This document shows positions 16,067 through 24,154 of a stretch of 64,000 nt of DNA, piece after piece. A program made the translations under genes and the position numbers. The stretch's first letter is position 1, and every line of letters starts with the position of its first letter. The stretch is from assembly GCF_003325455.1 (NCBI RefSeq), contig NZ_CP025198.1, positions 3,368,873-3,432,872 on the forward strand. Reading direction: 5' to 3'. The DNA comes from Acidipropionibacterium virtanenii (lineage in GTDB: Bacteria > Actinomycetota > Actinomycetes > Propionibacteriales > Propionibacteriaceae). Below the pieces are notes generated by a model. The model made no database searches, was not told where the DNA came from, and saw only the letters and a program-made list of their open reading frames with translations.

Positions 16067-18433
16067 TCACCTCCCGATCGTCACCAGCAGATCCCCCTCC
16101 GCGTCCATCACATCGATCCTGGCCGAGCTCTCGTCGGCCGCCTCGCGGACGCGCCGGGTGGCGGACGCGCAGCGCTCACCGGTTCCAGGCTCGTTCTCAC
16201 TCACCAGCGCCACCGTGGCGCTGTCGGCGTCCGTCCCGTCGCCACCCCCATGCCAGCGGCAGGTGAGCCGGCCCCCCTCACCGGCCAGGTCGGCCATGAT
16301 CACGCAGATCCTCCGGAAGGCCTCGGCGGTCTCGGCACACTGCTCGGGGACCGCCGCCTCACCGGTGATCGTGACCCTCACCCCACGCCGTCGGGCCTCG
16401 AAGAACCGGTACCGCATCGCGTCGTCGACGATGAAGGGCGCCACCAGCAGATCCCTGGTCGACGCCTCCAGCAGCTCGCACCGACGTCCGACATCCGCGG
16501 TGATCTCCCCGCCGCCGGCCAGATAGTCCAGCATCTCCATCGGCTCGCCCCGGATCATCGCCAGGCGGCGCTCGGCCTCCCGGAGGGCGGCATCCGCGCG
16601 AGCTCGCGCCCGGACCGTGTCCAGGGTCTCGGCCCGGCTGCGCGCAATCGCATCGAGAGCCATACGCATGCTGGTGGCCGCCCACGAGGCCGCGAAGGAC
16701 AGGATCAGCGGCCAGGTGTACGAGCTCGCCCGTCCCAGCATCATCCCGACCGGAGGAGCACCGCTGATCAGCGCGCCGCCGATAGTCACCAACGGCCAGC
16801 TGCCCGCCACGACCACCACCCATAGGCGGGACCGGGTCCGCCACGCCATGGGTGCGAAGACGCCGATCCCGAATCCGATGAACCACTCCTGCCAGGACAG
16901 CACGGCGCCCGGGCGCAGGTTGCCGAGCATCAGGATCTGGCAGCACACCGTCGTCATCGTGATCGTCGACCGGACTGCCGGCGTCAGTGGATGCCACAGG
17001 AAGGCGGCGACGGCCGCACCGACGAGGGTCGCCGAGAGCCCGGCCTGCAGCCCGACTCTCACGACCGCGGTATGTTCCACCCAGCCCAGCGACAGGCTGA
17101 GAGTCACCGTCAGGGCGAGGAAGACCACCATCGCGCGGAAGGATCCGGGCCCGGACAGACGGATGGGTCGGGTGCCGGGAGCGTTCCACGTCAGCGTCAC
17201 CGCGGTGCCCCGGCCGGGCGCTGAATCGATCTGGGCGCTGCCGCCTCGGGTCTCCATCGCCCCGATGATCGAGCCCTGCAGCCCGTGGCGACCCTCGGGA
17301 ACCCGGGCAGGATCGAAACCAGACCCCTCATCCCGCACGACCAGCTCCGCGTATTCCGGGCTGAACCGGCCGGTGACGGATGCGGCCGAGACCCCGGAAT
17401 GCCGCGAGACGTTGGCCAGCGCCTCCTCGGCGGCTCGCACGACCCGCTTGGCGATCGGGGCCGGCGGCTCGCCCTCCATGTCCAGATCGAGCGCCAGCCC
17501 CATAGCTTGAGCGGCCGCCCGGAGCCGGTCCGTCAGTACGACGGGGCCGGGTACGACGGCCGTCTCACGCAGGGCCACGAGCGCCTCGCGGGCCAGGATG
17601 CGCACCGACTGATCCCAGTCTGCGGTCGTCGCTCCTCTCGCGGCTGCTCGCAGCGCGTTGAGGACGTGATCGTGGATGACGCTGTCCCACCTGTTCGACG
17701 CCGCCGCGGCCTCCTGGGCGGCCAGCAGTTCGGCGCCCGATTCGGCCGACTCCTCGCTCGCCCGCCGCGACAATTCCACAGCCTTGACGATCGACGTCCA
17801 GGCCATGGCCGCGACCATCCCGATCGCGGCGTAGAAGACGGAATTGCCCACGGTGAGTACCAGGGCATCGGTGTGGCCCATGGCTCCGGTGCGTGCCGCC
17901 ACGATCCCGCCGAGAGTCAGTGTCACGAGAAGATCGGCGGCGCAGACCGGCCAGGCCATGCATGCCCAGGAAGCCGCTGCGGCCAGCTCGATGGGGAAGG
18001 ACAACGGGCAGAGGAGCTGCCCCCGAGCCGGCTCCCACAGTGCTCCGAATACCAGCACCTGGCAGACGCTCTGCGCCGTGTGGACAACCAGGGGAAGCCG
18101 CGCTGAACGCCTGCTCACAACGGCGACCACGATCCAGGCCGTGGTCACGGCGGTGACGGGTATCAGAGTGCCGACGATGGCAGTGTCCCGGGGCGTCAGC
18201 TGGTGGTGAATCCACTGGTCGGCCGATGCCGTCACTCCCCAGATCAGGCCGAGGCAGTTGATGAAACAGCCGATGACGTCGGCGGTCCGTTCCAGATGCG
18301 GGGTTGACGTCGGCGCCAGCAGACGCCGAGGGTTCCAGGACGTGGCGTCTCCCTCCTGACGGTTGGGTTCGACCGTCCCGGAGCCCTCCTCATCGTCGGC
18401 CCAGGAGAGGCCCTGGATCGACCTTAATGACAA
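16067..18433 (-). CDS. Large double-membrane-domain sensor histidine kinase (paralogue 2, orphan)
   Basis: About 788 residues, collinear with the kinase at 8023-10332. It has a first membrane domain with WIHHQLTPRD, then NRWDSVIHDHVLNAL with the putative phosphoacceptor His, then ATPase motifs EEALANVSRHSG, DEGSGFDPARV, HGLQGSIIG and GRGTAVTLTW. A second membrane domain with SWQEWFIGFGIGVFAPMAWRTR follows, and the C-terminal domain has LEASTRDLLVAPFIVDDAM. No response regulator lies beside it. The start is uncertain: the frame stays open to 18580 but would cross a strong hairpin (18536-18568) and translate into low-complexity ACPGACPG. TTG 18433, downstream of the hairpin and closer to the paralogue's N-terminus, is preferred. 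Confidence 0.8.
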   Translation of the reverse strand: MSLRSIQGLSWADDEEGSGTVEPNRQEGDATSWNPRRLLAPTSTPHLERTADVIGCFINCLGLIWGVTASADQWIHHQLTPRDTAIVGTLIPVTAVTTAWIVVAVVSRRSARLPLVVHTAQSVCQVLVFGALWEPARGQLLCPLSFPIELAAAASWACMAWPVCAADLLVTLTLGGIVAARTGAMGHTDALVLTVGNSVFYAAIGMVAAMAWTSIVKAVELSRRASEESAESGAELLAAQEAAAASNRWDSVIHDHVLNALRAAARGATTADWDQSVRILAREALVALRETAVVPGPVVLTDRLRAAAQAMGLALDLDMEGEPPAPIAKRVVRAAEEALANVSRHSGVSAASVTGRFSPEYAELVVRDEGSGFDPARVPEGRHGLQGSIIGAMETRGGSAQIDSAPGRGTAVTLTWNAPGTRPIRLSGPGSFRAMVVFLALTVTLSLSLGWVEHTAVVRVGLQAGLSATLVGAAVAAFLWHPLTPAVRSTITMTTVCCQILMLGNLRPGAVLSWQEWFIGFGIGVFAPMAWRTRSRLWVVVVAGSWPLVTIGGALISGAPPVGMMLGRASSYTWPLILSFAASWAATSMRMALDAIARSRAETLDTVRARARADAALREAERRLAMIRGEPMEMLDYLAGGGEITADVGRRCELLEASTRDLLVAPFIVDDAMRYRFFEARRRGVRVTITGEAAVPEQCAETAEAFRRICVIMADLAGEGGRLTCRWHGGGDGTDADSATVALVSENEPGTGERCASATRRVREAADESSARIDVMDAEGDLLVTIGR

Positions 18434-18535
18434 TACGCAGACCTGGCTGTCCCCCTTTTGAGGGACACGTCCGGGGCAAGCACCGGGGCAAGCACCAGGC
18501 AATGCCTGAGCGGAGATCAACCCCGAGGGACGCCG

Positions 18536-18568
18536 GAGGGCCCGGGCTCTCGTCGAGCCCGGGCCCTC
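18536..18568. terminator. Perfect 14-bp GC-rich hairpin
   Basis: GAGGGCCCGGGCTC (18536-18549) pairs with 18555-18568 across a five-base loop. It lies between the alcohol dehydrogenase and the second large kinase, both on the minus strand, so it probably terminates the former. It argues that the kinase starts downstream of it. Confidence 0.7.
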
Positions 18569-18724
18569 CTCGTCGCCCACGTCGGGGCGACGGCCGACCC
18601 CCTCCTCCGACCCGAAGGGGATCCCTCACCCGCGCGACCGGCAGCAGATCGGTCGCACGGGGGCTTCACACGGTCGCGGCCGGTCTCGTTGCCCGGGTCA
18701 CTGTGACGCCGACGGTGTGATTCT

Positions 18725-18744
18725 GTGGGGCGAGTTCACCCCAC
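18725..18744. terminator. Hairpin with CGAGTTCA loop downstream of alcohol dehydrogenase
   Basis: GTGGGG/CCCCAC flank the loop CGAGTTCA, with further imperfect outer pairing (TGTGA/TCACA). It lies 43 bases past the alcohol dehydrogenase stop. The loop is identical to that at 11361-11368. Confidence 0.5.
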
Positions 18745-18786
18745 GGACTCACAACGTCCACGGGAATCCGAGACGGCCGCGAAGGG

Positions 18787-19920
18787 TCACAGCGACATGT
18801 CGACGACGCCACGCCCCTGGATCTTGCCGGCCTTCAGCAGCTCGTAGCCCTCGCCGGCCTGGTCGAGGGAGAACTTGCGGGTCACGATGTCCTGGTAGTG
18901 GATCGAGCCCTCGGCCGCCATCCGCACCACCTCGGGCAGGTCCTGACGGGTCCTGGCGCCGTAGTTGCCGATGATCGACTGCGACCGGCGCACCGTCCGG
19001 TTGATCTCCACCTCCGCGGTCTGGACGCCGGCGCCCAGGCCGATCGGCACCATCCGGCCGCCGTCGCGCAGCGCGTCCAGCGCCGAGTTCCAGGTCTGAG
19101 GGCGGCCCAGCGCCTCGAAGGCCACGTCCACACCGCGCCCACCGGTCAGCGCGAACACGGCGTCATGGACGTTCTCGTTCATCGAGTTGACGACGTCGGT
19201 GGCGCCCAGCGCCCGGGCCGCCTCCAGCTTGTCGTCGGCGACGTCGATGGCGATGGTCTGCTTGGCTCCGAAGGCCTTGGAGATCTGAATGATGTTGGAG
19301 CCCACCCCGCCGGTGGCCACCACCGCCACGGTCTCGCCGTAGCGCAGATCGGCCCCGCGGCGCACCGCGCCGTAGGCCGTCATCGCCGCACAGCCGAGAA
19401 TGGCGCCCTTGACGGGATCGATGGCGTCTGGCACCACGGCCACCGACGTCGAGGGGATCACGCAGTACTCGGCCAGTCCACCCATGGAGTACATGGCGAT
19501 CGGGGTGCCGTCCAGATCCGCCAGCCGGGTCGTGCCGTCGTAGAGCTTGCCCTGGATGCGGTTGAGATCGAAGAACGGGGCGCACAGGTCGTCGCGGCCC
19601 TCGGCGCAGGCCTCGCACTGGCCGCAGGGCATGAGGAAGGCTCCTGCCACATGCTGGCCCACAGCAAGGTCGTTGTGCTCATTGCCCGGCCCGACCTCGA
19701 CGATCTCGCCGGCCACCTCGTGGCCCAGTACGGCGGGCTTCGGGAAGGCGATCGCGCCGCCGATCACGTGAAGATCGGAATGGCACAGCCCACAGGCGCT
19801 GACCTTGACCAGCACCTCACCGGCCTTGGGATGAGGGGTACGGATCTCCCCCACCTCCAGGCCCTTGTCGACATCGCGCAGGACAGCCGCCCGCATGGTT
19901 TCCGGAATTTGTACAGACAT
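18787..19920 (-). CDS. Zinc-dependent alcohol dehydrogenase (MDR family)
   Basis: A 377-residue medium-chain dehydrogenase. The catalytic zinc site is GLCHSDLHVIGG with GHEVAGEIVEVG, and the structural zinc lobe shows CGQCEACAEGRDDLC. The NAD(P)-binding Rossmann motif is VATGGVGSNIIQISKAFGAK near residue 195. Members oxidise alcohols or polyols or reduce aldehydes; the closest pattern is the broad acyclic alcohol/aldehyde group. ATG 19920 has AAGGA at good spacing and starts the conserved MRAAVLRDV strand shortly after. It is monocistronic, ending at two hairpins, and an IS30 element lies close upstream of its promoter region. Substrate not predictable. Confidence 0.87.
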   Translation of the reverse strand: MSVQIPETMRAAVLRDVDKGLEVGEIRTPHPKAGEVLVKVSACGLCHSDLHVIGGAIAFPKPAVLGHEVAGEIVEVGPGNEHNDLAVGQHVAGAFLMPCGQCEACAEGRDDLCAPFFDLNRIQGKLYDGTTRLADLDGTPIAMYSMGGLAEYCVIPSTSVAVVPDAIDPVKGAILGCAAMTAYGAVRRGADLRYGETVAVVATGGVGSNIIQISKAFGAKQTIAIDVADDKLEAARALGATDVVNSMNENVHDAVFALTGGRGVDVAFEALGRPQTWNSALDALRDGGRMVPIGLGAGVQTAEVEINRTVRRSQSIIGNYGARTRQDLPEVVRMAAEGSIHYQDIVTRKFSLDQAGEGYELLKAGKIQGRGVVDMSL

Positions 19921-20100
19921 TCGTGAGTCCTTCGTTGGAGTCAGAGCCTCGGCAGGCCTGCGGCCCTCCGCCGGCCGCTGGTACAAGCATAGCGAGCGAA
20001 TCGCGCTTTGTAACGACAAATTTTGAAGATGTGAAGAAGATGACACTCCGTGGAGAGCTCCGTCCCGGCCATGAGGTTCTCCGATCAGGCTCCCGTGAAG

Positions 20101-20124
20101 AGACGGATCTCCCGCTCAACGGGG
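20101..20124 (+). repeat. Left terminal inverted repeat of IS30 element
   Basis: 24-bp arm matching the complement of 21433-21456 without mismatch. Confidence 0.88.
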
Positions 20125-20181
20125 GTTCAGGCCGGCAGGTTCAGGGGTTCAGTGCAACACCCGGGAGTGAGAGGTGTTGTG

Positions 20182-21405
20182 ATGAGTCGTTGGCCACAGT
20201 TGGGTGAGTGGGTGCGGTTGCAGGTCCTGGACCTGGTGGGCCAGGGCATGTCGGCAATCGCCGCCTGTCGGCGTGCCGGGGTGTCCCAGGATCTGGGCGG
20301 TCGATGGATCCGTGAGGCCGGTATCAGTCTGGCTCGGGGCCACAATGGCGGGATGACAGGTGCCTATGTCGCCCAGGCTGTCGAGTTCCCCCAGGTCCGT
20401 CCCTCTCATGGGGCCCGGCTGGACCTGGCCGACCGGACCCTGATCCATGTCTACTGGTCCCAGGGACGGTCAATGCGCCAGATCGCCGCCGAGCTCGGGG
20501 TCGCGCCCTCCACGATCTGTCGGGAGATCGCCCGGGGATCGACGGCGGTGGGTTACCGGGCCCCGACCGCCCAGGAGCGGGCCGACCGGATGCGGGCCCG
20601 GCCCAAGCCCCGGAAACTGGATGCCGATCCGCTGCTGCGCGCCCGGGTCATCGAGGGCCTGAACGCCGGCTGGTCACCCGAGCAGGTCTCCGGACGCCTG
20701 GAACGCTGGTGGGGTAAAGAGGCTGCGGTGAGCCACGAGACGATCTATCAGGCCCTCTACGTCCAGGGCGCCGGGTCACTGCGTCACGAACTGGAGGTGG
20801 CCTCCGCCCTGCGCAGTGGGCGGAAGGGCCGTAAACCCCGTTCCAAGCTGCCCGCCCGCGGCAACCGGCCCTGGGTCACCGGCCACGAGATCACCACCCG
20901 TCCCCCACAAGCCGATGACCGGGCGGTGCCCGGCCACTGGGAGGGGGACCTGATCATCGGGGCCGGCGGGGCCAACGCGGTCATCACCCTGGTCGAACGC
21001 CGGTCCAGGACCCTGTTGATGTCCCGGCTGCCGACAGACCACGACTCGGCGACCGTCGCCGAGGCGCTGGCCGGCCTGATCGCCGGGCTGCCCGACCAGG
21101 TCCAGATCACGACACTGACCTGGGACCAGGGCACCGAGATGGCCCAGAGTCCCGGGTTCGCCATGGCCAGCCATATCGACGTGTTCTTCTGCGATCCGCA
21201 CTCGCCCTGGCAGCGACCCACCAATGAGAACACCAACGGTCTGATCCGTCAGTACTTCCCCAAGGGCACCGACTTCTCCCAGATCACCGACGAGCAGATC
21301 GCCCAGGTCCAGGACCTCCTCAACGACCGACCCCGCAAAGTCCTGGGATACGCCACTCCCCGCGAGATACTCTTCGAACAGTTCACTGTTGCACTCACCG
21401 ATTGA
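20182..21405 (+). CDS. IS30-family transposase
   Basis: A 407-residue DDE transposase that cuts and joins the ends of its own element. Two helix-turn-helix regions are visible: an N-terminal one (LQVLDLVGQGMSAIAACRRAG) and the IS30-typical second one (MRQIAAELGVAPSTICREI). The catalytic triad appears as HWEGDLIIG (Asp), LTWDQGTEM (Asp) and RPTNENTNGLIRQYFPKG (Glu), all IS30 signatures. It ends with NDRPRKVLGYATPREIL. ATG 20182 is chosen because translation upstream would run into the terminal repeat. Full length with no frame lesion, so probably active. Confidence 0.92.
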   Translation: MSRWPQLGEWVRLQVLDLVGQGMSAIAACRRAGVSQDLGGRWIREAGISLARGHNGGMTGAYVAQAVEFPQVRPSHGARLDLADRTLIHVYWSQGRSMRQIAAELGVAPSTICREIARGSTAVGYRAPTAQERADRMRARPKPRKLDADPLLRARVIEGLNAGWSPEQVSGRLERWWGKEAAVSHETIYQALYVQGAGSLRHELEVASALRSGRKGRKPRSKLPARGNRPWVTGHEITTRPPQADDRAVPGHWEGDLIIGAGGANAVITLVERRSRTLLMSRLPTDHDSATVAEALAGLIAGLPDQVQITTLTWDQGTEMAQSPGFAMASHIDVFFCDPHSPWQRPTNENTNGLIRQYFPKGTDFSQITDEQIAQVQDLLNDRPRKVLGYATPREILFEQFTVALTD

Positions 21406-21432
21406 ATCCGCCGCCCCGATCGGGCCGAAAGG

Positions 21433-21456
21433 CCCCGTTGAGCGGGAGATCCGTCT
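21433..21456 (-). repeat. Right terminal inverted repeat of IS30 element
   Basis: 24-bp arm, perfect complement of 20101-20124. Confidence 0.88.
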
Positions 21457-21464
21457 GCGCAAGC

Positions 21465-21509
21465 CCTCCGGTCACCCCCTCCACCCGAGGAACAGGAGGG
21501 GACCGGAGG
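21465..21509. terminator. Hairpin downstream of first TIM-barrel gene
   Basis: CCTCCGGTC...CCCCTC pairs with GAGGGG..ACCGGAGG, interrupted by one unpaired base. It lies 10 bases beyond the minus-strand stop at 21519 and just outside the IS30 end. Confidence 0.65.
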
Positions 21510-21518
21510 CTGAGGCCC

Positions 21519-22511
21519 TCAGGCGGCCTTCTCGGCCTCCAAGAGGTTCTTCGCCGCGAAGGCGATGCCGTCGAGCTGGCTCATCGACTGGTCCTCGTGC
21601 TCGATGTTGACGTTCATCTCGGGGTTGATCGCCTTGACGGCGCGCATGAACTCGGTCCACCACGGCACGTCATGGCCCACGCCGATGCCGACGAAGCGCC
21701 AGGCGGGATCCTCGGGCCAGGAGGAGCAGTAGTGGTCCATGCCGGTGGGGGTGCGATCGGCGGGATCCTCGGGGACCGGGCCGAAGCTGGAGTCGATGAC
21801 GCCGCGGGTGGCCACGCCCGGGTACAGCTTGGTGTCCTTGGCGTGGACGTGGAAGATGTGGTCTCCGAGCAGCTTGATCGACTCGACGATGTCCATCTGC
21901 TGCCACATCAGGTGCGACGGATCCATGTTGACGCCGACGTTCTTGGCGTCGATCCGCTCGGCGAACTCGAGGAAGTTCACCGGTGTGAAGGCGATGTTGT
22001 GGGGGTGGAGCTCCCATGCCAGCTTGACCCCGGCGTCCTGGGCGCGCTTGTCCATCTCGCGCCAGTACGGGTCGGCGACGCTCTTCTGGTACTCCAGCAC
22101 CTCGAGCTGCTCACCGTTCCAGGGGTTGACCACCCAGGCCGGGTAGTGGGCGTCGGGGTCGGTGCCCGGGCATCCGGACATGCAGACGATCTCGGCGACG
22201 CCGAGCTGGCCGGCCAGCTCGATGGCGCGCTTGAGGTCGTAGTCGTGGCGGGGGCCGACGTCGGGCTGGGGGTCCAGCACGTTGCCGGAGCAGTTGAAGC
22301 CGGCCAGCCGCATGCCGTGCTCGGCGAAGATGCCCAGATAGTCGTCGCGGGCGGTCTTCGAGCCGATCAGCAGATCGACCGGGCAGTGCGGCGAGGGGAT
22401 GAACCCGCCGACGTTGACCTCGGCCCCCGTGAGGCCGTTGCCCTTGAGGATGTCGAGGGACTCCTCGAGCGTGTAGTTGTGAAGACAGGCGGTGTACGCA
22501 CCGATGTTCAT
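21519..22511 (-). CDS. Xylose-isomerase-like TIM-barrel sugar isomerase/epimerase
   Basis: A 330-residue AP-endonuclease-2/xylose-isomerase-like barrel. Metal-ligand strands are visible as LAWELHPHNIAF (Glu/His), GVNMDPSHLMWQQ (Asp/His), IFHVHAKDTKL (His) and NVNIEHEDQ (Glu). Members isomerise, epimerise or dehydrate sugars, inososes and 3-keto-glycosides. It lies downstream of, and on the same strand as, a Gfo/Idh/MocA dehydrogenase; such pairs typically oxidise a ring carbon and then rearrange or cleave the product. A separate promoter is likely, since 161 bases containing a TTGGAGCGCTCCAG operator intervene. The size and lack of a phosphate-site signature leave the substrate open. Confidence 0.8.
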   Translation of the reverse strand: MNIGAYTACLHNYTLEESLDILKGNGLTGAEVNVGGFIPSPHCPVDLLIGSKTARDDYLGIFAEHGMRLAGFNCSGNVLDPQPDVGPRHDYDLKRAIELAGQLGVAEIVCMSGCPGTDPDAHYPAWVVNPWNGEQLEVLEYQKSVADPYWREMDKRAQDAGVKLAWELHPHNIAFTPVNFLEFAERIDAKNVGVNMDPSHLMWQQMDIVESIKLLGDHIFHVHAKDTKLYPGVATRGVIDSSFGPVPEDPADRTPTGMDHYCSSWPEDPAWRFVGIGVGHDVPWWTEFMRAVKAINPEMNVNIEHEDQSMSQLDGIAFAAKNLLEAEKAA

Positions 22512-22591
22512 GGTGAATCCTGTTCTATGCGGTGTTACGGGTTGATTTAAAGGGACAGCCTTTGTCGGAACAAATCATGCTATGAGGCGCG

Positions 22592-22605
22592 TTGGAGCGC
22601 TCCAG
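22592..22605. promoter_or_regulatory. LacI-type operator TTGGAGCGCTCCAG (site 1 of 3)
   Basis: Core TGGAGCGCTCCA is a perfect 12-bp palindrome, 81 bases upstream of the TIM-barrel start at 22511. The same palindrome recurs at 41795 and 46582. The proposed binder is the LacI protein encoded at 41875-42882 (inference). Confidence 0.65.
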
Positions 22606-22672
22606 CGGGGTGACCCGGCGGGACCGCGCCGCCCTCCCTGGACCGGGGCGGGCAGCGGGCCTTGCGGATCTC

Positions 22673-23860
22673 TCAGTCGATCTCGACGGTGGCGCCGCCG
22701 TCGGCCGCCGAGCGGGCCACGGCGTCGGCGATCCTCATGGCGCGGTAGCCGTGGGCCCAGCTGGGCACCGGAGGCAGGCCCTCGTCCAGGCCGATGACGG
22801 AATCGAGGAAGGCGCGGCACTGGTAGGTGAACTGCTCGATCTGGGTGTTGCCCACACCGGAGAAGTCCATTGAGGAGCCGCCCTTGTAGTAGGGGAAGTC
22901 CGGCCCCGACAGCACCTGCTTGGGCCCGCGCAGGCCGACCGGGGAGTTGGTGTCGTCCAGTGTGATCTCGCCCGAGCGGGCCAGGTCGAAGGAGGCGCGG
23001 CCCTTGGTTCCGAAGACGTCGAACTGCAGGGAGTTCGGCAGCCCGAAGGCGACCCGGGAGACGCCGATGGAGCCGATGGCCCCGGACTCGAAGATGATGT
23101 TGAACTTGGCGATGTCGTCGTTCTCGACGGTCTCGGTGGCCTCGGCGCCGGTGGTGGCGCCGCGTCCTCCGGAGACGCCCTCGACGGCCGGGGGCCGCTT
23201 GTCGATGACGGTGGCGAAGGTGCCGCCGTTGACGGCCTTGATCGGGCCGCAGATGAACTCGGCCACATCGGTGATGTGGGAGCCGACGTCACCCAGGGCG
23301 CCGGAACCCATCGGGCCCTTGTAGCGCCAGGCGATCGGGACGTCCGGATCGGCGCCGTAGTCGCACCAGTAGCGGCCCTCGAACTGCATCACCTGGCCGA
23401 GCGAGCCCTCGTCGGCCAGCTTGGCGATCTCGGCGATCGAGGGGTGACGGCGGTAGCCGAAGCCGATGCCGGTGACGACGTCGGCCCCGGCCTCGATCTC
23501 GGCCATGGCCTTGGCGTCGTCCAGGTTGTCGGTGAGCGGCTTCTCGCACAGGACGTGCTTGCCGGCCTTGACCAGGGCCTCGGCAATCTCGCGGTGCAGC
23601 CTGTTGGCCACCACGATGGAGACGATGTCGATGTCGTCGGCGGCGACGATGTCGTGCCAGTCGGCGGTGGCCCGCTCGTAGCCGTAGGACTTGGCGGCGG
23701 ACTCGGCGAAGGGGAGGTAGGCGTCGCAGATCGCGGCGAGGCGGACGTTCGGAACGCCCTCGGTGCCGAACACGGTGCCGACCTGGCGCCATGCGTTGGC
23801 GTGGGTGCGTCCCGCCATGCCTGCGCCGATGACGGCGACGGAAACAGTCTTGGGTGCCAT
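22673..23860 (-). CDS. Gfo/Idh/MocA-family NAD(P)-dependent dehydrogenase
   Basis: A 395-residue dehydrogenase with N-terminal Rossmann motif VAVIGAGMAGRTHANAW and the family EKP motif in VLCEKPLTDNLDDAK near residue 110. The C-terminal oxidoreductase domain has GDVGSHITDVAEFICG, containing the His that polarises the substrate, and a long beta-sheet tail. It oxidises or reduces a sugar or polyol ring hydroxyl with NAD(P). It is expressed from its own promoter with a perfect 22-bp palindrome just upstream and precedes the TIM-barrel isomerase, so the two probably act in sequence. At 395 residues it is longer than IolG and closer to dehydrogenases acting on glycosides or disaccharides; substrate unknown. 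Confidence 0.85.
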   Translation of the reverse strand: MAPKTVSVAVIGAGMAGRTHANAWRQVGTVFGTEGVPNVRLAAICDAYLPFAESAAKSYGYERATADWHDIVAADDIDIVSIVVANRLHREIAEALVKAGKHVLCEKPLTDNLDDAKAMAEIEAGADVVTGIGFGYRRHPSIAEIAKLADEGSLGQVMQFEGRYWCDYGADPDVPIAWRYKGPMGSGALGDVGSHITDVAEFICGPIKAVNGGTFATVIDKRPPAVEGVSGGRGATTGAEATETVENDDIAKFNIIFESGAIGSIGVSRVAFGLPNSLQFDVFGTKGRASFDLARSGEITLDDTNSPVGLRGPKQVLSGPDFPYYKGGSSMDFSGVGNTQIEQFTYQCRAFLDSVIGLDEGLPPVPSWAHGYRAMRIADAVARSAADGGATVEID

Positions 23861-23915
23861 GGGAGAGATCTCCTTCGAGCTCTGTCGGGTGGTCGCTTCG
23901 TTGCCCGGTGACCGG

Positions 23916-23937
23916 AGATTTAACGCGCGTTAAATCT
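23916..23937. promoter_or_regulatory. 22-bp perfect palindromic operator (TTAACGCGCGTTAA core)
   Basis: AGATTTAACGCGCGTTAAATCT is perfectly symmetric and lies 12 bases downstream of a predicted -10 box and 55 bases before the dehydrogenase start, a classic LacI-family repressor position. The same core is at 38835-38848 and related TGACGCGCGTCA sites at 36835 and 48587. Confidence 0.75.
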
Positions 23938-23948
23938 GACCTGAATCC

Positions 23949-23977
23949 AGGATGACACCCTCCTCGCACCATGTCAA
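23949..23977 (-). promoter_or_regulatory. Sigma-70-like promoter of dehydrogenase 22673-23860
   Basis: Reading the minus strand: TTGACA (complement of 23972-23977), a 17-base spacer, then CATCCT (23949-23954). The -35 sits inside TGTCTTGACA, preceded by a second TGTCAGGACA-type decamer at 23983-23992. The promoter at 38860-38889 has the same -10 context, CATCCTGGAT. Confidence 0.6.
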
Positions 23978-24041
23978 GACATTGTCCTGACAAGTTTTCG
24001 CCGGGCGTGTCGGCGTGCGCCGGGCCTTCGGACCCCCTCAT

Positions 24042-24115
24042 TTCGCTATGCGCCTCGAACTCGGCGTTCATCCCCTTGCAAGAGGGCCAACGCCGAGTTC
24101 GAGGCGCATAGCGAA
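24042..24115. terminator. Very long hairpin: 27-bp perfect stem, 20-nt loop
   Basis: Arms 24042-24068 and 24089-24115 are perfect complements (beginning TTCGCTATGCGCC). It lies 40 bases past the LacI gene stop (minus strand) and upstream of the dehydrogenase promoter, so it should insulate the two. It is far longer than needed for termination. Confidence 0.7.
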
Positions 24116-24154
24116 GACACAGGAGAGGCCGGACGCGATGCGGGCCGCCGCCGA

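Larger units (their letters stand above)
20101..21456 (+). mobile_element. IS30-family insertion sequence, complete
   Basis: A 1356-bp element bounded by 24-bp perfect terminal inverted repeats, AGACGGATCTCCCGCTCAAC plus GGGG at 20101-20124 and the complement at 21433-21456. It contains a single transposase gene. Immediate flanks (AAG left, GCG right) show no convincing short target duplication. It lies between the alcohol dehydrogenase promoter and the terminator of the first TIM-barrel gene, so it disrupts no obvious gene. Confidence 0.88.

Noticed and set aside
18466..18500. Tandem CCGGGGCAAGCA units as a regulatory repeat
   Set aside because: Only two copies and no symmetry; too short to call.
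16067..18580. Extending the second large kinase to the start at 18580
   Set aside because: The extension would translate through a perfect 14-bp hairpin and repeated CCGGGGCAAGCA units and has no counterpart in the paralogue.
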